A stretch of 64,000 bases of DNA from Noviherbaspirillum sp. L7-7A (GCF_019052805.1 NZ_JAHQRJ010000001.1:3720001-3784000), one strand, 5' to 3'; shown: positions 50,593 to 58,525, numbered from the stretch's first letter. Notes: generated by a model not told the origin, from the sequence alone. Numbers and translations: made by a program.

Positions 50593-51624
50593 TCAGATCT
50601 TTGCCCCCACTGCCGACATCGCAGCGCCGCACAGAAAGAGCAGGGCGGCCACGGCCGCGAACACGGCGGAGATTTCCTGGTTTTTCTTCTCAGCGGACAG
50701 ATTCTGGGCGAGCCGGCTGTAGATCTGCGTCAGGTCGGGCGCCGAGCCGGCGTAGAAATAATCGCCCTTGGTGATCGCCGCCATTTCCTTCAGGGTTTCC
50801 TCGTCTGGCACGACCCGTATCTCGGCGCCGTTGGGCAGCGTTACCCTGCCATTCGGCGTGCCCACGCCCACCGTGAAGATGCGCACGCCGGTATCGGCGG
50901 CAATTCGCGCCGCCTCGATCGGGTGCACACCGGTGGTGGCGCTGCCATCGCTGAGCAGAACGATGACGGCCGACTTGTACGAGCCTGGCGCCACCGGCTT
51001 GGGCGCGGATTCCTCGAGGGCGGCACGCTCCCGTTCGCCGAGCAGGCCGCGCGCGCCGCGGCTGTTGCGGTACAGGTCGAACTGGCGCTCGGGAAAGATC
51101 GCGCCGAGCGACACCAGCACCGCCGTGCCGATGGCAGTCGAATTCTGCAACTGCAGCTGGTCCAGCGCCGCCAGCACGCTTTCGGCGTCGGTGGTGGGCG
51201 TCTGCACCACCGCGGCAGTGCTGGCAAACGCTACCAGGCCAATGCGGGTATGGCGAGGCTGCCCGGCGATGAAGCCGCGCACGGCCGCCTGCGTCGCCGC
51301 CAGCCGGGTCGGCTTGACATCGTCGGCGGCCATGCTGCGCGAGATATCCAGCGTCAGGATCACGGTGTCGTAGGCATAGGGCAGCCGCAGGCTGGCCGCC
51401 GGCCTGGCCGCCGCCAGCAGCGCGGCGGCCAGGCCGAGAAAGAACAGCAGGGGCGGCAGGTGGCGCCGCAGCGAAGCGCGCGGACCCATCGCGCCCCGCA
51501 CCAGCGCCAAATTCGGAAAATGCGCGACCAGCTTCTTACGGCGGCGCAGCAGCAGCACATAGGCAAGGGCGGCTGCGGGCAGTAAAGCCAGCAGCCATAG
51601 CATTTCCGGTAGCAGAAAGGTCAT
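50593..51624 (-). CDS. VWA domain protein, BatA-like
   Basis: A 343-residue protein with two N-terminal membrane segments (about 5-25 and 55-75), a von Willebrand factor A domain with the MIDAS motif DISRS (about residue 95), and one C-terminal membrane segment. This is the BatA layout known from Bacteroides aerotolerance operons and from MoxR-associated clusters. Usually a MoxR ATPase gene and a DUF58 gene are next to it; neither is here. I start at ATG 51624 (MTFLLPEML), the family start. Confidence 0.88.
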   Translation of the reverse strand: MTFLLPEMLWLLALLPAAALAYVLLLRRRKKLVAHFPNLALVRGAMGPRASLRRHLPPLLFFLGLAAALLAAARPAASLRLPYAYDTVILTLDISRSMAADDVKPTRLAATQAAVRGFIAGQPRHTRIGLVAFASTAAVVQTPTTDAESVLAALDQLQLQNSTAIGTAVLVSLGAIFPERQFDLYRNSRGARGLLGERERAALEESAPKPVAPGSYKSAVIVLLSDGSATTGVHPIEAARIAADTGVRIFTVGVGTPNGRVTLPNGAEIRVVPDEETLKEMAAITKGDYFYAGSAPDLTQIYSRLAQNLSAEKKNQEISAVFAAVAALLFLCGAAMSAVGAKI

Positions 51625-51897
51625 GGTGGTCCGATTTGCTTGAGGCGCCGCCATGAGGCTGGCGGACCATGGTCACAGTTTGAAAGCCGCAAAGGTGAAA
51701 CGGTTCCTGCGAGAGCAGCGATCCTCTTCGGGATCGTTGACAGCCTGTTGTCGGTGCCTGGGCTGGCCTGCCGGGTAGGTGATGCGTGAGTAAGAATGTA
51801 ACGCCGAATGGGTTTTTTTGCGCGAAGGGCGGACAGAAAGCTTGCGTCATGCCGGGGTAGTACTACGGTTTTCTGCCGGGACCGAAAAGGAGAGTCG

Positions 51898-52041
51898 ATG
51901 GATCGTCAGGTTAGCCTGCCTCGAAGAAGAACCTCGCCTGAAACGCCTTCTGGCATACCTGTAAAATTTCTGTCACTGAACTGGCCAGCTTTCCCGGCCT
52001 GCCATCGGACGACTTTGCCCTGCGATGAAACATATGCCTAA
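51898..52041 (+). CDS. Possible 47-codon leader frame before the PIG-L gene
   Basis: A short frame with a very good ribosome binding site (AAGGAGAG, five bases before ATG 51898) that ends 16 bases inside the PIG-L gene. The PIG-L start itself has only a weak site, so the leader could drive coupled translation. The encoded peptide is basic and has no recognised feature, so it may be regulatory or spurious. It is the only supported item in the 400-base gap 51625-52024. Confidence 0.3.
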   Translation: MDRQVSLPRRRTSPETPSGIPVKFLSLNWPAFPACHRTTLPCDETYA

Positions 52042-52783
52042 GCATCCATTCACTCACTTCCCGCCACAGCGCCCCTTGCTACTGACTGAACTCACACTGC
52101 CAGCAAAGTCGAGCATCGTCATGCTGGCGCCGCATCCAGACGACTTCGACGCTATTGCCATTACGATGCGGTACTTGCATCGGCAGGGACATGAGGTCCA
52201 CCTCGCCGTCCTGACCTCCGGCGCGAATGGTGTCGACGATGGCTGGCAGGGCAAGCATGGAGCGGCAGAAAAAGCCGCGTTGCGCGAAGCGGAGCAAAGG
52301 GCGAGCTGCGGTTTCTTCGGCTTGCCCATGGAACGCCTGGTGTTTATGCGTCTGTGGGAAGGCGGGGACGAACAGTACAACGAACAGGCTGGAAGGCAGG
52401 CGCTGCGGACTTATCTGCATGTCAGGCGTCCGGATCTCGTTTTTCTGCCCCATGGCAACGACAGCAACTGGACCCACCGGCGCACGTATGAGACCTTTCA
52501 CGCCATTGCCATCGAAGATGGATTGCGCGTGCATGCCTGCATGAACCTGGATGCGAAGACCCTCTCCATGCGGCCAGACCTGTATATGTATTTCGGCGAG
52601 GAAGATGCCGCATGGAAGGCGCAGCTGCTGCGCTTTCATCGCTCCCAGCAGGAACGTAACCTAAAGATCAGAGGGCAGGGTTTCGACCAGCGGGTACTGG
52701 AGGTCAATCGGCAGGCTGCTGTAGATGCTCGTGGCCCAATGCCGTATGCGGAGGTGTTCGAGCTACAGACCTTTAGCCTGTAG
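52025..52783 (+). CDS. PIG-L family deacetylase
   Basis: A 252-residue zinc-dependent deacetylase of the LmbE/PIG-L family, which acts on N-acetylglucosamine-containing substrates. The metal motif HPDD is at 37-40 (APHPDDFD), and the third ligand region is HGNDSNWTHRRTY. Substrates in the family include glycolipid precursors, mycothiol or bacillithiol precursors and antibiotics; nothing nearby identifies this one. The start could be ATG 52025 or ATG 52034. It is the last gene before the AT-rich accessory region. Confidence 0.85.
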   Translation: MKHMPKHPFTHFPPQRPLLLTELTLPAKSSIVMLAPHPDDFDAIAITMRYLHRQGHEVHLAVLTSGANGVDDGWQGKHGAAEKAALREAEQRASCGFFGLPMERLVFMRLWEGGDEQYNEQAGRQALRTYLHVRRPDLVFLPHGNDSNWTHRRTYETFHAIAIEDGLRVHACMNLDAKTLSMRPDLYMYFGEEDAAWKAQLLRFHRSQQERNLKIRGQGFDQRVLEVNRQAAVDARGPMPYAEVFELQTFSL

Positions 52784-53504
52784 GCACTTCAGGGCCGGCT
52801 TGCAGCTGAGCGCAAGCAAGCTGCCTGACCGGGCAGGTTCCGATATCAAGGTGGCGGGCCATAGTCACTACAGCCCCATTAAATTCCATTGCACCAGTCC
52901 CTTGTCCCTCATTACCTGCTCGCTTTGAAGCGTGCAGCCCATAGATCCAGTTTTTCTTGTGATTATGGTTGTCGGTAAACCGAGCTAAAAATCGTGGTTG
53001 CCGTTACCATCTCTTTGTGTTCCAAAGAAAAAACGTTTTTTATTCAAATGGTTAAGTCGTATTCGGTTGTAAATATTCTATTTTTTAAGGTTGTCGCCTT
53101 AAGAGCCACAGTTGCGGCCCGATTTCCAACTTCCAACGGGGAAACTTTCAAAATACTTCTTAAAATCAGATGCTTACATTTAACTTGCCTCGCTTTTTGA
53201 AAGTGAGATGTAAGTTGTCGGGCTGAGAGTTTTGTTGCATAAATCAGCGTTTTTGTTGCATAAATAGCGTCTTTCGTTACGCTTTTGTTGCACAAATGAG
53301 CACTTTGGACATTAGGATTTACGAAAAATAGGAGGAGTAGTTGTCGGCGGATTGCGGCACATACATTTTAAAAATGTCTTTTTATGGTCAATTGAACGCA
53401 TAAACAAGGACGGCAATCAATGGTTTCGAACGCCTTGCCAGACCGCTATTTCTGCCAATCTTTACCAAGAGAGCAGGCGCAAGATATCTGGAAAAATATT
53501 TCGG
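52784..53504. other. AT-rich non-coding stretch at the accessory boundary
   Basis: About 720 bases without a supported gene. The left part still resembles the core genome, the right part (from about 52.95 kb) is AT-rich. It holds three copies of TTTTGTTGCAYAAAT. Short open frames lack ribosome binding sites. It looks like the debris-rich edge of an inserted segment. Confidence 0.5.
53230..53297 (+). repeat. Three copies of a 15-base motif
   Basis: TTTTGTTGCATAAAT occurs at 53230-53244 and 53251-53265, and TTTTGTTGCACAAAT at 53283-53297, spaced 21 and 32 bases. The GTTGCAYAA core resembles the terminal repeats of IS5-group elements and recurs in the palindrome at 53505-53526 beside the transposase remnant. 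They may be nested IS ends. Confidence 0.6.
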
Positions 53505-53526
53505 TAGCCTGTTGCACAACAGGCTA
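53505..53526. repeat. Palindrome overlapping the transposase stop
   Basis: Ten-base arms TAGCCTGTTG and CAACAGGCTA around CA. It includes the stop codon of the transposase remnant. It could be an IS end or the junction left when the element was truncated. Confidence 0.6.
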
Positions 53527-54015
53527 GACTTTTCCTTTGTTACCCTTGAGTGTCAACTTCAACATCCGCCAGTTGCGTTCATGAGCTATGTAATGATTTG
53601 GTCCTAGTTCGTCGCTGTTAAGGACGACACTGACACCCCTGTCGTAAACTAATAGATGCGCTTGCGTTTTGCCGTGACAGAAACCTTCCACGGCTAACCT
53701 TCCGAATTGCTTCTTCCTACGACTCAACGTACTGTAGTCGGGCACTTGCCAATCTAAAGAGGCGGTTTTGAGCAAACTCTTGGTCTGCTCGATTGCGCGA
53801 CGTAAAGACAGGCCAAGTAGCCATGCGACAGTCAAACAGAACTCAATCGCTGCATTGCTGAACGTCTGACTACGCCCTCGCTGCCCACTTGGATTGCCGT
53901 ACCAATCCATCTTCGGATCGATCCATATCGAAACAGAAATCAAGGAAGACGGTAGGGGTTTGATCCGTTTGGAAGTTACTGGTTTTAAGCTTGGGTGAAC
54001 AGGGTTTTCCATGCC
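53524..54015 (-). pseudogene. Truncated IS5-family transposase
   Basis: A 163-residue product that matches the N-terminal half of IS5-group transposases: WIDPKMDWYGNPSGQRGRSQTFSNAAIEFCLT, then LDWQVPDYSTLSRRKKQ and HLLVYDRG near the first DDE aspartate region. Full proteins are about twice as long, and the second Asp and Glu of the DDE triad are missing. ATG 54015 (MENPVHP) is a likely start; the frame is open to 54078. The ends of the element are not clear. A remnant, not an active element. Confidence 0.75.
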
Positions 54016-54124
54016 GTGAAGATCTGCGGAGAGGGGGCAATATGGCAGCGCATGCACGCTGCCTGACAATGAGCTCATGGTAACCGCGTTATCGCGATCA
54101 GCATAATGCTAGCCTCCATTGGAC

Positions 54125-54472
54125 TTAGGGTAAGTCGCCACAGATTGTCAGCCAATTTCGAAAGCCGTAGTCATCATCCATCGCATTGTGCTTACTACGC
54201 CTTATGACGGCAGCGAGGACTGCGCCCCGAAAGAGCGGGTGGATTTTAACCGGGTAGAAGAGATGCCATGGATGCTTGTCCAGGAGCTCCAAGGCTTCTT
54301 CCCATGAGTAGACGCTGTCCGATTTGTAGTGGATTGTTGCCTCGTCGATCAGGGTGGGCGTTTGATCGAGGACATCTCGTCCGAAGATCCAGCTCTTGCC
54401 GGTGTATCGGCTGTACAGCGTAATGCTGCCACCTTCTACTCCAGCTTCCAGTATTACTTCCCAGTGTTCCAT
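54125..54472 (-). CDS. Hypothetical protein, 115 residues
   Basis: I do not recognise this soluble acidic protein. It starts MEHWEVILEAGVEGGSITLY and contains the Trp-rich SWEEALELLDKHPWHLFYPVKIHP. The layout recalls small immunity or accessory proteins found beside mobile elements, but no toxin partner is next to it. A ribosome binding site AGGA lies about eight bases before ATG 54472. It sits between the IS remnant and the phage genes. Confidence 0.6.
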   Translation of the reverse strand: MEHWEVILEAGVEGGSITLYSRYTGKSWIFGRDVLDQTPTLIDEATIHYKSDSVYSWEEALELLDKHPWHLFYPVKIHPLFRGAVLAAVIRRSKHNAMDDDYGFRNWLTICGDLP

Positions 54473-54564
54473 ATTGTTTTTCCTGTTCGTTTTGTTGATC
54501 TAGTGAGCGCGGAGATAGCGGCATGTTCTTCCCTAGTAGCTGCTCTGTGTGTAATCCAAGCACT

Positions 54565-55464
54565 TCATGCGGCTTTGACCCGTCGGCTTTGGAGGGCACG
54601 TGCTGCCTGAAGTGCTGCCGCCCGGTTTGCGGATGAAATGGTCGGTTTTGCCTCACCTTTGTCGCTGTCAGTCCGCAGTGCAAAAAGCGGGATCGTTGCC
54701 TGTGTGTCGACCGTGTCCATCTGTTGTCTGATGCGAGACTTGAAGACGGCAACCGATTCGCCCGGGAGAGGGGCCGGGTTCGGCGTGCCATGGTGCGTTA
54801 CGGCTCCAACACTACTTAGCCGCAACGCACCGTAGTCTGCCGTCCGTTGACGTCTGAACCGCTGCTCGTTGCGACACCAGTTGCGCCAGGCAGCGAACCA
54901 GTCTGCTTTCATGCCACGCGGTCCTGGCAGCGCCGACCAGTGGTCCCGGAATTTTTCGGCGACGAACTCCACGTCTCCCGTGGTCCAAGTCGACTGCTGT
55001 TGCAATGCCCATTCTGCCCAGAGTGGCGGAAGTGCCCAGTTGCCTGGCAAAGGCATGCTGCGCACCACCAGACGGTTAGTTGATGAATCAATGACGTTTA
55101 TGGGCGCGGGATCTGCAGGGGCATGATGCGAATGCTGCGGGGCTAAGGTGTCGGATGCTGCACAGGTAGAAGGAGAAATCTGCGGTACGGCAGATTCTGA
55201 GAGTGTGAAGAATTTGTCCGGGTGAACCTGGTACAGGGTACTGCGGCCTTTGCGGAACCGGCGCACCAGCATCCCGGCGCGCTCCAAGTCGCTGATGTGC
55301 TGCTGCACGGTGCGCTGGCCCATGCTGCATTTCTGCGCAATGGCTTCGACCGAGGGATAGCATTCGCCCTGATCGTCGGCATGGTCACACAGCGATAGCA
55401 GCACCAGTTTTCTGCCTGCAGGTATGTCGGTTTTCCAGGCAAGTGCCATAAAGCTGATGCTCAT
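54565..55464 (-). CDS. Phage replication-type helix-turn-helix protein
   Basis: A 299-residue protein with an N-terminal winged helix (about 10-90; ECYPSVEAIAQKCSMGQRTVQQHISDLERAGMLVRRFRKGRSTLYQV) like those of phage replication initiators (O-like, HTH_36). The C-terminal half (about 150-230) has the WALQQQSTWTTGDVEFVAEKFRDHW pattern common in phage DNA replication proteins of this type. I start at ATG 55464 (MSISFMALAW); it overlaps the next upstream gene by four bases. No helicase loader follows. Confidence 0.75.
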   Translation of the reverse strand: MSISFMALAWKTDIPAGRKLVLLSLCDHADDQGECYPSVEAIAQKCSMGQRTVQQHISDLERAGMLVRRFRKGRSTLYQVHPDKFFTLSESAVPQISPSTCAASDTLAPQHSHHAPADPAPINVIDSSTNRLVVRSMPLPGNWALPPLWAEWALQQQSTWTTGDVEFVAEKFRDHWSALPGPRGMKADWFAAWRNWCRNEQRFRRQRTADYGALRLSSVGAVTHHGTPNPAPLPGESVAVFKSRIRQQMDTVDTQATIPLFALRTDSDKGEAKPTISSANRAAALQAARALQSRRVKAA

Positions 55465-55910
55465 TGATGTATCCCCAGCCTGCGGTGAGTGTCGGCGATA
55501 TAGACAGCGGTACGCGCATCGGCTTCTTCGCGGGTTATGCCAATGCACTGGTCATGTTCAACGTGGCAGCCCCGAATGCCCGGTCGGCTGCAGCAAAGGG
55601 GAAAGGTCGCCAGATAATGTGCCTTGATGCGGGCACCCTTGCCGTCCTGATAGCGGTTGCTGTAAGCGGCTTGTGAAAATCCGACAACCCCGCAACAGGC
55701 GCAAGGGAGCATCGCCACGCGCTTGAAATGTGCGGTTTCGACACTCAGTGGTTTTTTGCGTCTGGGCTTCTTGCTCTGGGTACGTTGCTTGACGCGCTGA
55801 TGCGATTGCCAGAACAGTTTTCCGGTAAGGCCGCGTGACATCGGGGAGCGTTGTAATGGTTTCTTTTGCGGCTTTAACGGGGCTTTGCGAAGGAGGGCAG
55901 TGCGCTTCAT
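55461..55910 (-). CDS. Phage Cys/His-rich protein, nuclease-like
   Basis: A 149-residue basic protein. The N-terminal 60 residues are Lys/Arg-rich; the C-terminal half has CACCG, H-x-L-x-T-x-P-L-C-C and GCHVEHDQCIGITREEAD, a zinc-binding layout resembling phage recombination endonucleases of the DUF968/DUF1364 (NinB/YbcO-like) kind. It overlaps the replication-type gene (ATGA), so the two form one early operon read away from the repressor. Confidence 0.65.
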   Translation of the reverse strand: MKRTALLRKAPLKPQKKPLQRSPMSRGLTGKLFWQSHQRVKQRTQSKKPRRKKPLSVETAHFKRVAMLPCACCGVVGFSQAAYSNRYQDGKGARIKAHYLATFPLCCSRPGIRGCHVEHDQCIGITREEADARTAVYIADTHRRLGIHQ

Positions 55911-56009
55911 ACAGCCTTTCTTTGAGTGAGTTGGAATAAGAGGTAGGGAATGCGGGAGAAAACTGCATCGCTCGGAGGGGCCGGGCTGGGTAGCAGGACG
56001 ATCCGTGAC

Positions 56010-56183
56010 TTACTCATCAGGGTCCTTGCAGGTCATCTCGTAGTGGGCGAACCAGTACTCGGCACGCCAGAGCTGTTCTACAAACTTGAATGCAGGCGGG
56101 CAGTCATGAACAGAGGTGCCTTCTTGAACGGCTTGTTGAGCGGCTGCCCGGAGTTTTGCAATGGAGATAATTGGCTCCGCCAT
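56010..56183 (-). CDS. Small hypothetical phage gene next to the operators
   Basis: A 57-residue product (MAEPIISIAKLRAAAQQ start) with no recognised domain. It is the first gene on the minus strand after the operator region, the position of a cro or cII-type gene in lambdoid phages, but no helix-turn-helix is evident. ATG 56183 has GGAG 12 bases upstream; ATG 56216 is an alternative without a site. Confidence 0.45.
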   Translation of the reverse strand: MAEPIISIAKLRAAAQQAVQEGTSVHDCPPAFKFVEQLWRAEYWFAHYEMTCKDPDE

Positions 56184-56237
56184 CAGTCGGCCGCTCCACT
56201 GCGATAGGTTTTGCATGTTGAACGCATAGTCGTCTTT

Positions 56238-56256
56238 TGTTGTTTTGATAACAACA
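56238..56256. promoter_or_regulatory. Candidate operator with 7-base arms
   Basis: TGTTGTT and AACAACA arms separated by TTGAT form a perfect inverted repeat inside the leftward leader between the repressor and the phage early genes. It may be a binding site of a phage regulator. Confidence 0.4.
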
Positions 56257-56284
56257 ACACTAAACACATTCGCCGTGCTTATCA

Positions 56285-56320
56285 ATTCATTTATGAATGA
56301 ACTGGAGATTCCTATTCATT
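56285..56320. promoter_or_regulatory. Overlapping repressor operators
   Basis: ATTCAT-TT-ATGAAT (56285-56298) is a perfect palindrome. Overlapping it, AATGAACTGG (56296-56305) and CCTATTCATT (56311-56320) form an inverted repeat with 8 of 10 pairs. Both share the ATTCATT half-site and lie directly before the repressor gene, as expected for CI-type operators controlling divergent promoters. Confidence 0.6.
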
Positions 56321-56324
56321 TGTG

Positions 56325-56337
56325 TATAGTTCGGGGA
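56325..56337 (+). promoter_or_regulatory. Repressor promoter, probably giving a leaderless mRNA
   Basis: TATAGT (56325-56330) is a good -10 hexamer ending six bases before the repressor ATG at 56337. Transcription would begin at or next to the ATG, so the message would lack a leader, as for lambda cI from PRM. No ribosome binding site fits that start except GGGG within the last bases. Confidence 0.5.
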
Positions 56338-57068
56338 TGACTATCTCAAATCGCCTACAAGAAGCCATGAACAGTGCCGGCATAACGAGCCAGAGCGAGC
56401 TTGCGCGCCGCTCAGGCGTGCCTCAGCCAACGATTAACCGCATCCTCAATGGCGTTGGCAGGCAGGGACCTGCGACCGAGACGCTGAAAAAACTTGCTGT
56501 GGCATGTGAGATGCCGTTCCAGTGGCTTGCAGATGGGACAGGTGCAGAACGGGGCGTTAGTACAGAAGGAGTCGTGTTGGGCATGACGGAACCTGATCTC
56601 GAGCATCTGTTTGTTTTTCCGAAACCGTCTCATGCTGATAAAGCTGCGGGTCCGGTTCGGATCAGAACAGTCAGATTGCGGTCGTCCGCCAAGGACACCG
56701 AGTTTGCTGTTCAGGCTGATGTGAGATCAGGGGACGGGGTTTATCTTGGAAAGGAATGGCTACAGACGCGTGGCTACCACGATCAAGCGCTGATTGCGCT
56801 TGCAATGGATGGAGACAGCATGGAGCCCGGCCTGTATGCCGGAGATATCCTTGTCGTCAATCTGTCCGATAGGCAGCTTCATGATGGCGAGGTGTTTGTG
56901 CTTGCCTATGAAGGAACAGTTCTGATCAGACGCTTGCTACGCGATGCAGGACGCTGGTGGCTATGCTCGGATAGTGCTGCACAACGACGTTTTCCGCGCA
57001 AACGATATGCAAACAGCGAGTGCAGCATTATCGGTCGTGTCGTTTTTAAGCTGAGCGAAAAAATATAG
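56337..57068 (+). CDS. CI-like phage repressor with S24 peptidase fold
   Basis: A 243-residue repressor. An N-terminal HTH (about 3-65; SQSELARRSGVPQPTINRILNG) is followed by a LexA-like S24 domain with the catalytic Ser at S161 (MDGDSMEPGLYAGD) and an Ala-Gly cleavage-type bond at 104-105. The catalytic Lys expected before Leu in the next strand is replaced: VLIRRLLRD gives R198. Autocleavage may therefore be weak or absent. It is divergent from the early genes and downstream of palindromic operators. No integrase or structural gene is nearby, so this is a phage remnant. Confidence 0.85.
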   Translation: MTISNRLQEAMNSAGITSQSELARRSGVPQPTINRILNGVGRQGPATETLKKLAVACEMPFQWLADGTGAERGVSTEGVVLGMTEPDLEHLFVFPKPSHADKAAGPVRIRTVRLRSSAKDTEFAVQADVRSGDGVYLGKEWLQTRGYHDQALIALAMDGDSMEPGLYAGDILVVNLSDRQLHDGEVFVLAYEGTVLIRRLLRDAGRWWLCSDSAAQRRFPRKRYANSECSIIGRVVFKLSEKI

Positions 57069-57188
57069 ATGTTGGACGTTGGCGGCGATTTGTGGCTGAC
57101 GAAGTGAGGAATCTGCCTTGTTTCGCGACGGGGCAATGAAATTGTTCCGAGGATGCCATATCCATCTGTGTCAAAAATCCAAATATAT

Positions 57189-57229
57189 GCCAATATTGCT
57201 ATTATTTTTTCAAACGCTGCAATGTTGGC
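57189..57229. promoter_or_regulatory. Candidate autoregulatory operator of the RES module
   Basis: GCCAATATTGC and GCAATGTTGGC are inverted with 10 of 11 matches and a 19-base AT-rich spacer, ending 19 bases before the antitoxin ATG. Antitoxins of this class repress their own promoter, so this is a natural operator candidate. Confidence 0.5.
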
Positions 57230-57248
57230 AACGATGGAGGTGCAAAGT

Positions 57249-57884
57249 ATGAGTGTTGCACAGGATAAACCAACTGATCGGAACATCAGCTTGCAAGTAC
57301 CTGTTCCAGAAAATGTTGATCCCGCTGTTGAGGCGACGTTGAAGGAAACAGCAGAAAAGGTGCTGGCTATCCTTGCTCGGTCAGGATCACAAGAATCAAT
57401 CATCGCTTCCGCAGATCGTTTAGCCCAAGCCATGATAGGAACGTTTCAACCTGATGCCTATCTGGTTGAAGAACGTATGGATCGCTTGCGCTCGATCCGT
57501 AAAATGCTCCGTGAAGGAGAGTGGCTGACAGCGGCGGAAATCAATGCAGCGCAAGAAAACCCGCCAGCGCAGAAATCCCTTCCCGCAAGCGATTGGAAGA
57601 GACGGGGACGGATCTTTAGTGTCAACCACGACGGCATTGAATACTATCCCCGGTATGAGTTCGACGCGGCATATCGGCCACTTCCGATCATCGGTGATCT
57701 TCTGAAGGAGTTCGCAGCGGAATCCGACACCTGGAAGATCGCTGCCTGGTTTCATTTCCCGAACGGCTACCTTACTGCGGATACTCCAGGCGGACGTCAG
57801 GTTATTGCACCGAAAGACGCACTGGACCAACGCGACAAACTCTGGGCGGCGGTTCGATCCCGGAAGGGCACTTACGTCGCATGA
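57249..57884 (+). CDS. MbcA/ParS/Xre-type antitoxin partner of the RES toxin
   Basis: A 211-residue protein. I start at ATG 57249 behind GGAGG (eight-base spacing), although the frame is open to 57153. The N-terminal 90 residues are variable and charged. A DNA-binding-like part (LTAAEINAAQENPPAQKSLPASDW onward, about 95-130) precedes YYPRYEFDAAYRPLPIIGDLLKEF and AAWFHFPNGYL, which match the linker and toxin-binding region of MbcA/ParS antitoxins. Its stop overlaps the toxin start by four bases (ATGA). The longer N-terminus is unusual for the class. Confidence 0.72.
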   Translation: MSVAQDKPTDRNISLQVPVPENVDPAVEATLKETAEKVLAILARSGSQESIIASADRLAQAMIGTFQPDAYLVEERMDRLRSIRKMLREGEWLTAAEINAAQENPPAQKSLPASDWKRRGRIFSVNHDGIEYYPRYEFDAAYRPLPIIGDLLKEFAAESDTWKIAAWFHFPNGYLTADTPGGRQVIAPKDALDQRDKLWAAVRSRKGTYVA

Positions 57885-58525
57885 CAACGCTGTTGCGCCT
57901 GCCTACCGCCGCCGAGGCATTTACCGAGGACGAAGTCCTGCATACGGATAAGCTCGATTGGTTTCACGTCTATTCCACCGAAAACTATCCCGACACAAAA
58001 CCGGATACCTTCAATGAGGGCTATGGAGCGTCACGTTTCGCGCCGCTATTCCAGGCAGATGGCACGCCAGTCCACACCTATTACATCGCTAGCACAATCG
58101 AATGCGCTGTCATGGAATCAGTCCTTCACGATGTGCCGCTACGTCCTGCCGGTACATTCGAGCTGGATCGGCTCAGGTATTTTCATTTGGTCCGGCTGCA
58201 AATTCCGTACGATCTGAAATTCGTCAGCTTCCACACGCCCTATTTGCCGAAAATGGGAATTTCACGTACAGCTCTAGTCGACAGTCCGCCAGAGGACTAT
58301 CCGTGTACGAGGGCATGGGCGCAGGCTGCTTATTTGCAGCAGCCGGCAGCACAAGGGATCGGCTATGGCTCACGCCGTCACGATGCTGCCCGGTGTCTGA
58401 TGTTGTTTGGTCAAAGACTTCCTTCCAGGCGGTTCAATGTGCTTGAAACCGAGTCGCTTGCTACTGGCGAGCTGCGGAGAAACATCGTCAATCTTATGCG
58501 GCGGCTGGACCTGAATCTGATTTAA
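57881..58525 (+). CDS. RES-domain toxin
   Basis: A 214-residue RES-family protein. The defining residues are visible in order: Arg in GYGASRFAPL (about 49), Glu in ECAVMESVLHDV (about 75), and Ser in GIGYGSRRHDAARC (about 167). Characterised members (MbcT, ParT and Xre-RES pairs) break down NAD+ or modify proteins with ADP-ribose and are neutralised by the co-encoded antitoxin. Overlap with the upstream gene marks a two-gene operon. The ADP-ribose-handling cluster 2 kb downstream is a notable neighbour. Confidence 0.85.
   Translation: MTTLLRLPTAAEAFTEDEVLHTDKLDWFHVYSTENYPDTKPDTFNEGYGASRFAPLFQADGTPVHTYYIASTIECAVMESVLHDVPLRPAGTFELDRLRYFHLVRLQIPYDLKFVSFHTPYLPKMGISRTALVDSPPEDYPCTRAWAQAAYLQQPAAQGIGYGSRRHDAARCLMLFGQRLPSRRFNVLETESLATGELRRNIVNLMRRLDLNLI

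Noticed and set aside
51808-51897. Upstream extension of the 47-codon leader frame
   Set aside because: The earlier ATG at 51808 has no ribosome binding site and the extra residues show no feature.
53230-53297. Start of a CRISPR array
   Set aside because: Only three 15-base copies with unequal short spacing, no cas genes; better explained by IS ends.
54246-54791. A 181-codon frame overlapping the hypothetical and phage genes
   Set aside because: Arg/Ser/His-rich, overlaps two better frames on the same strand, no features.
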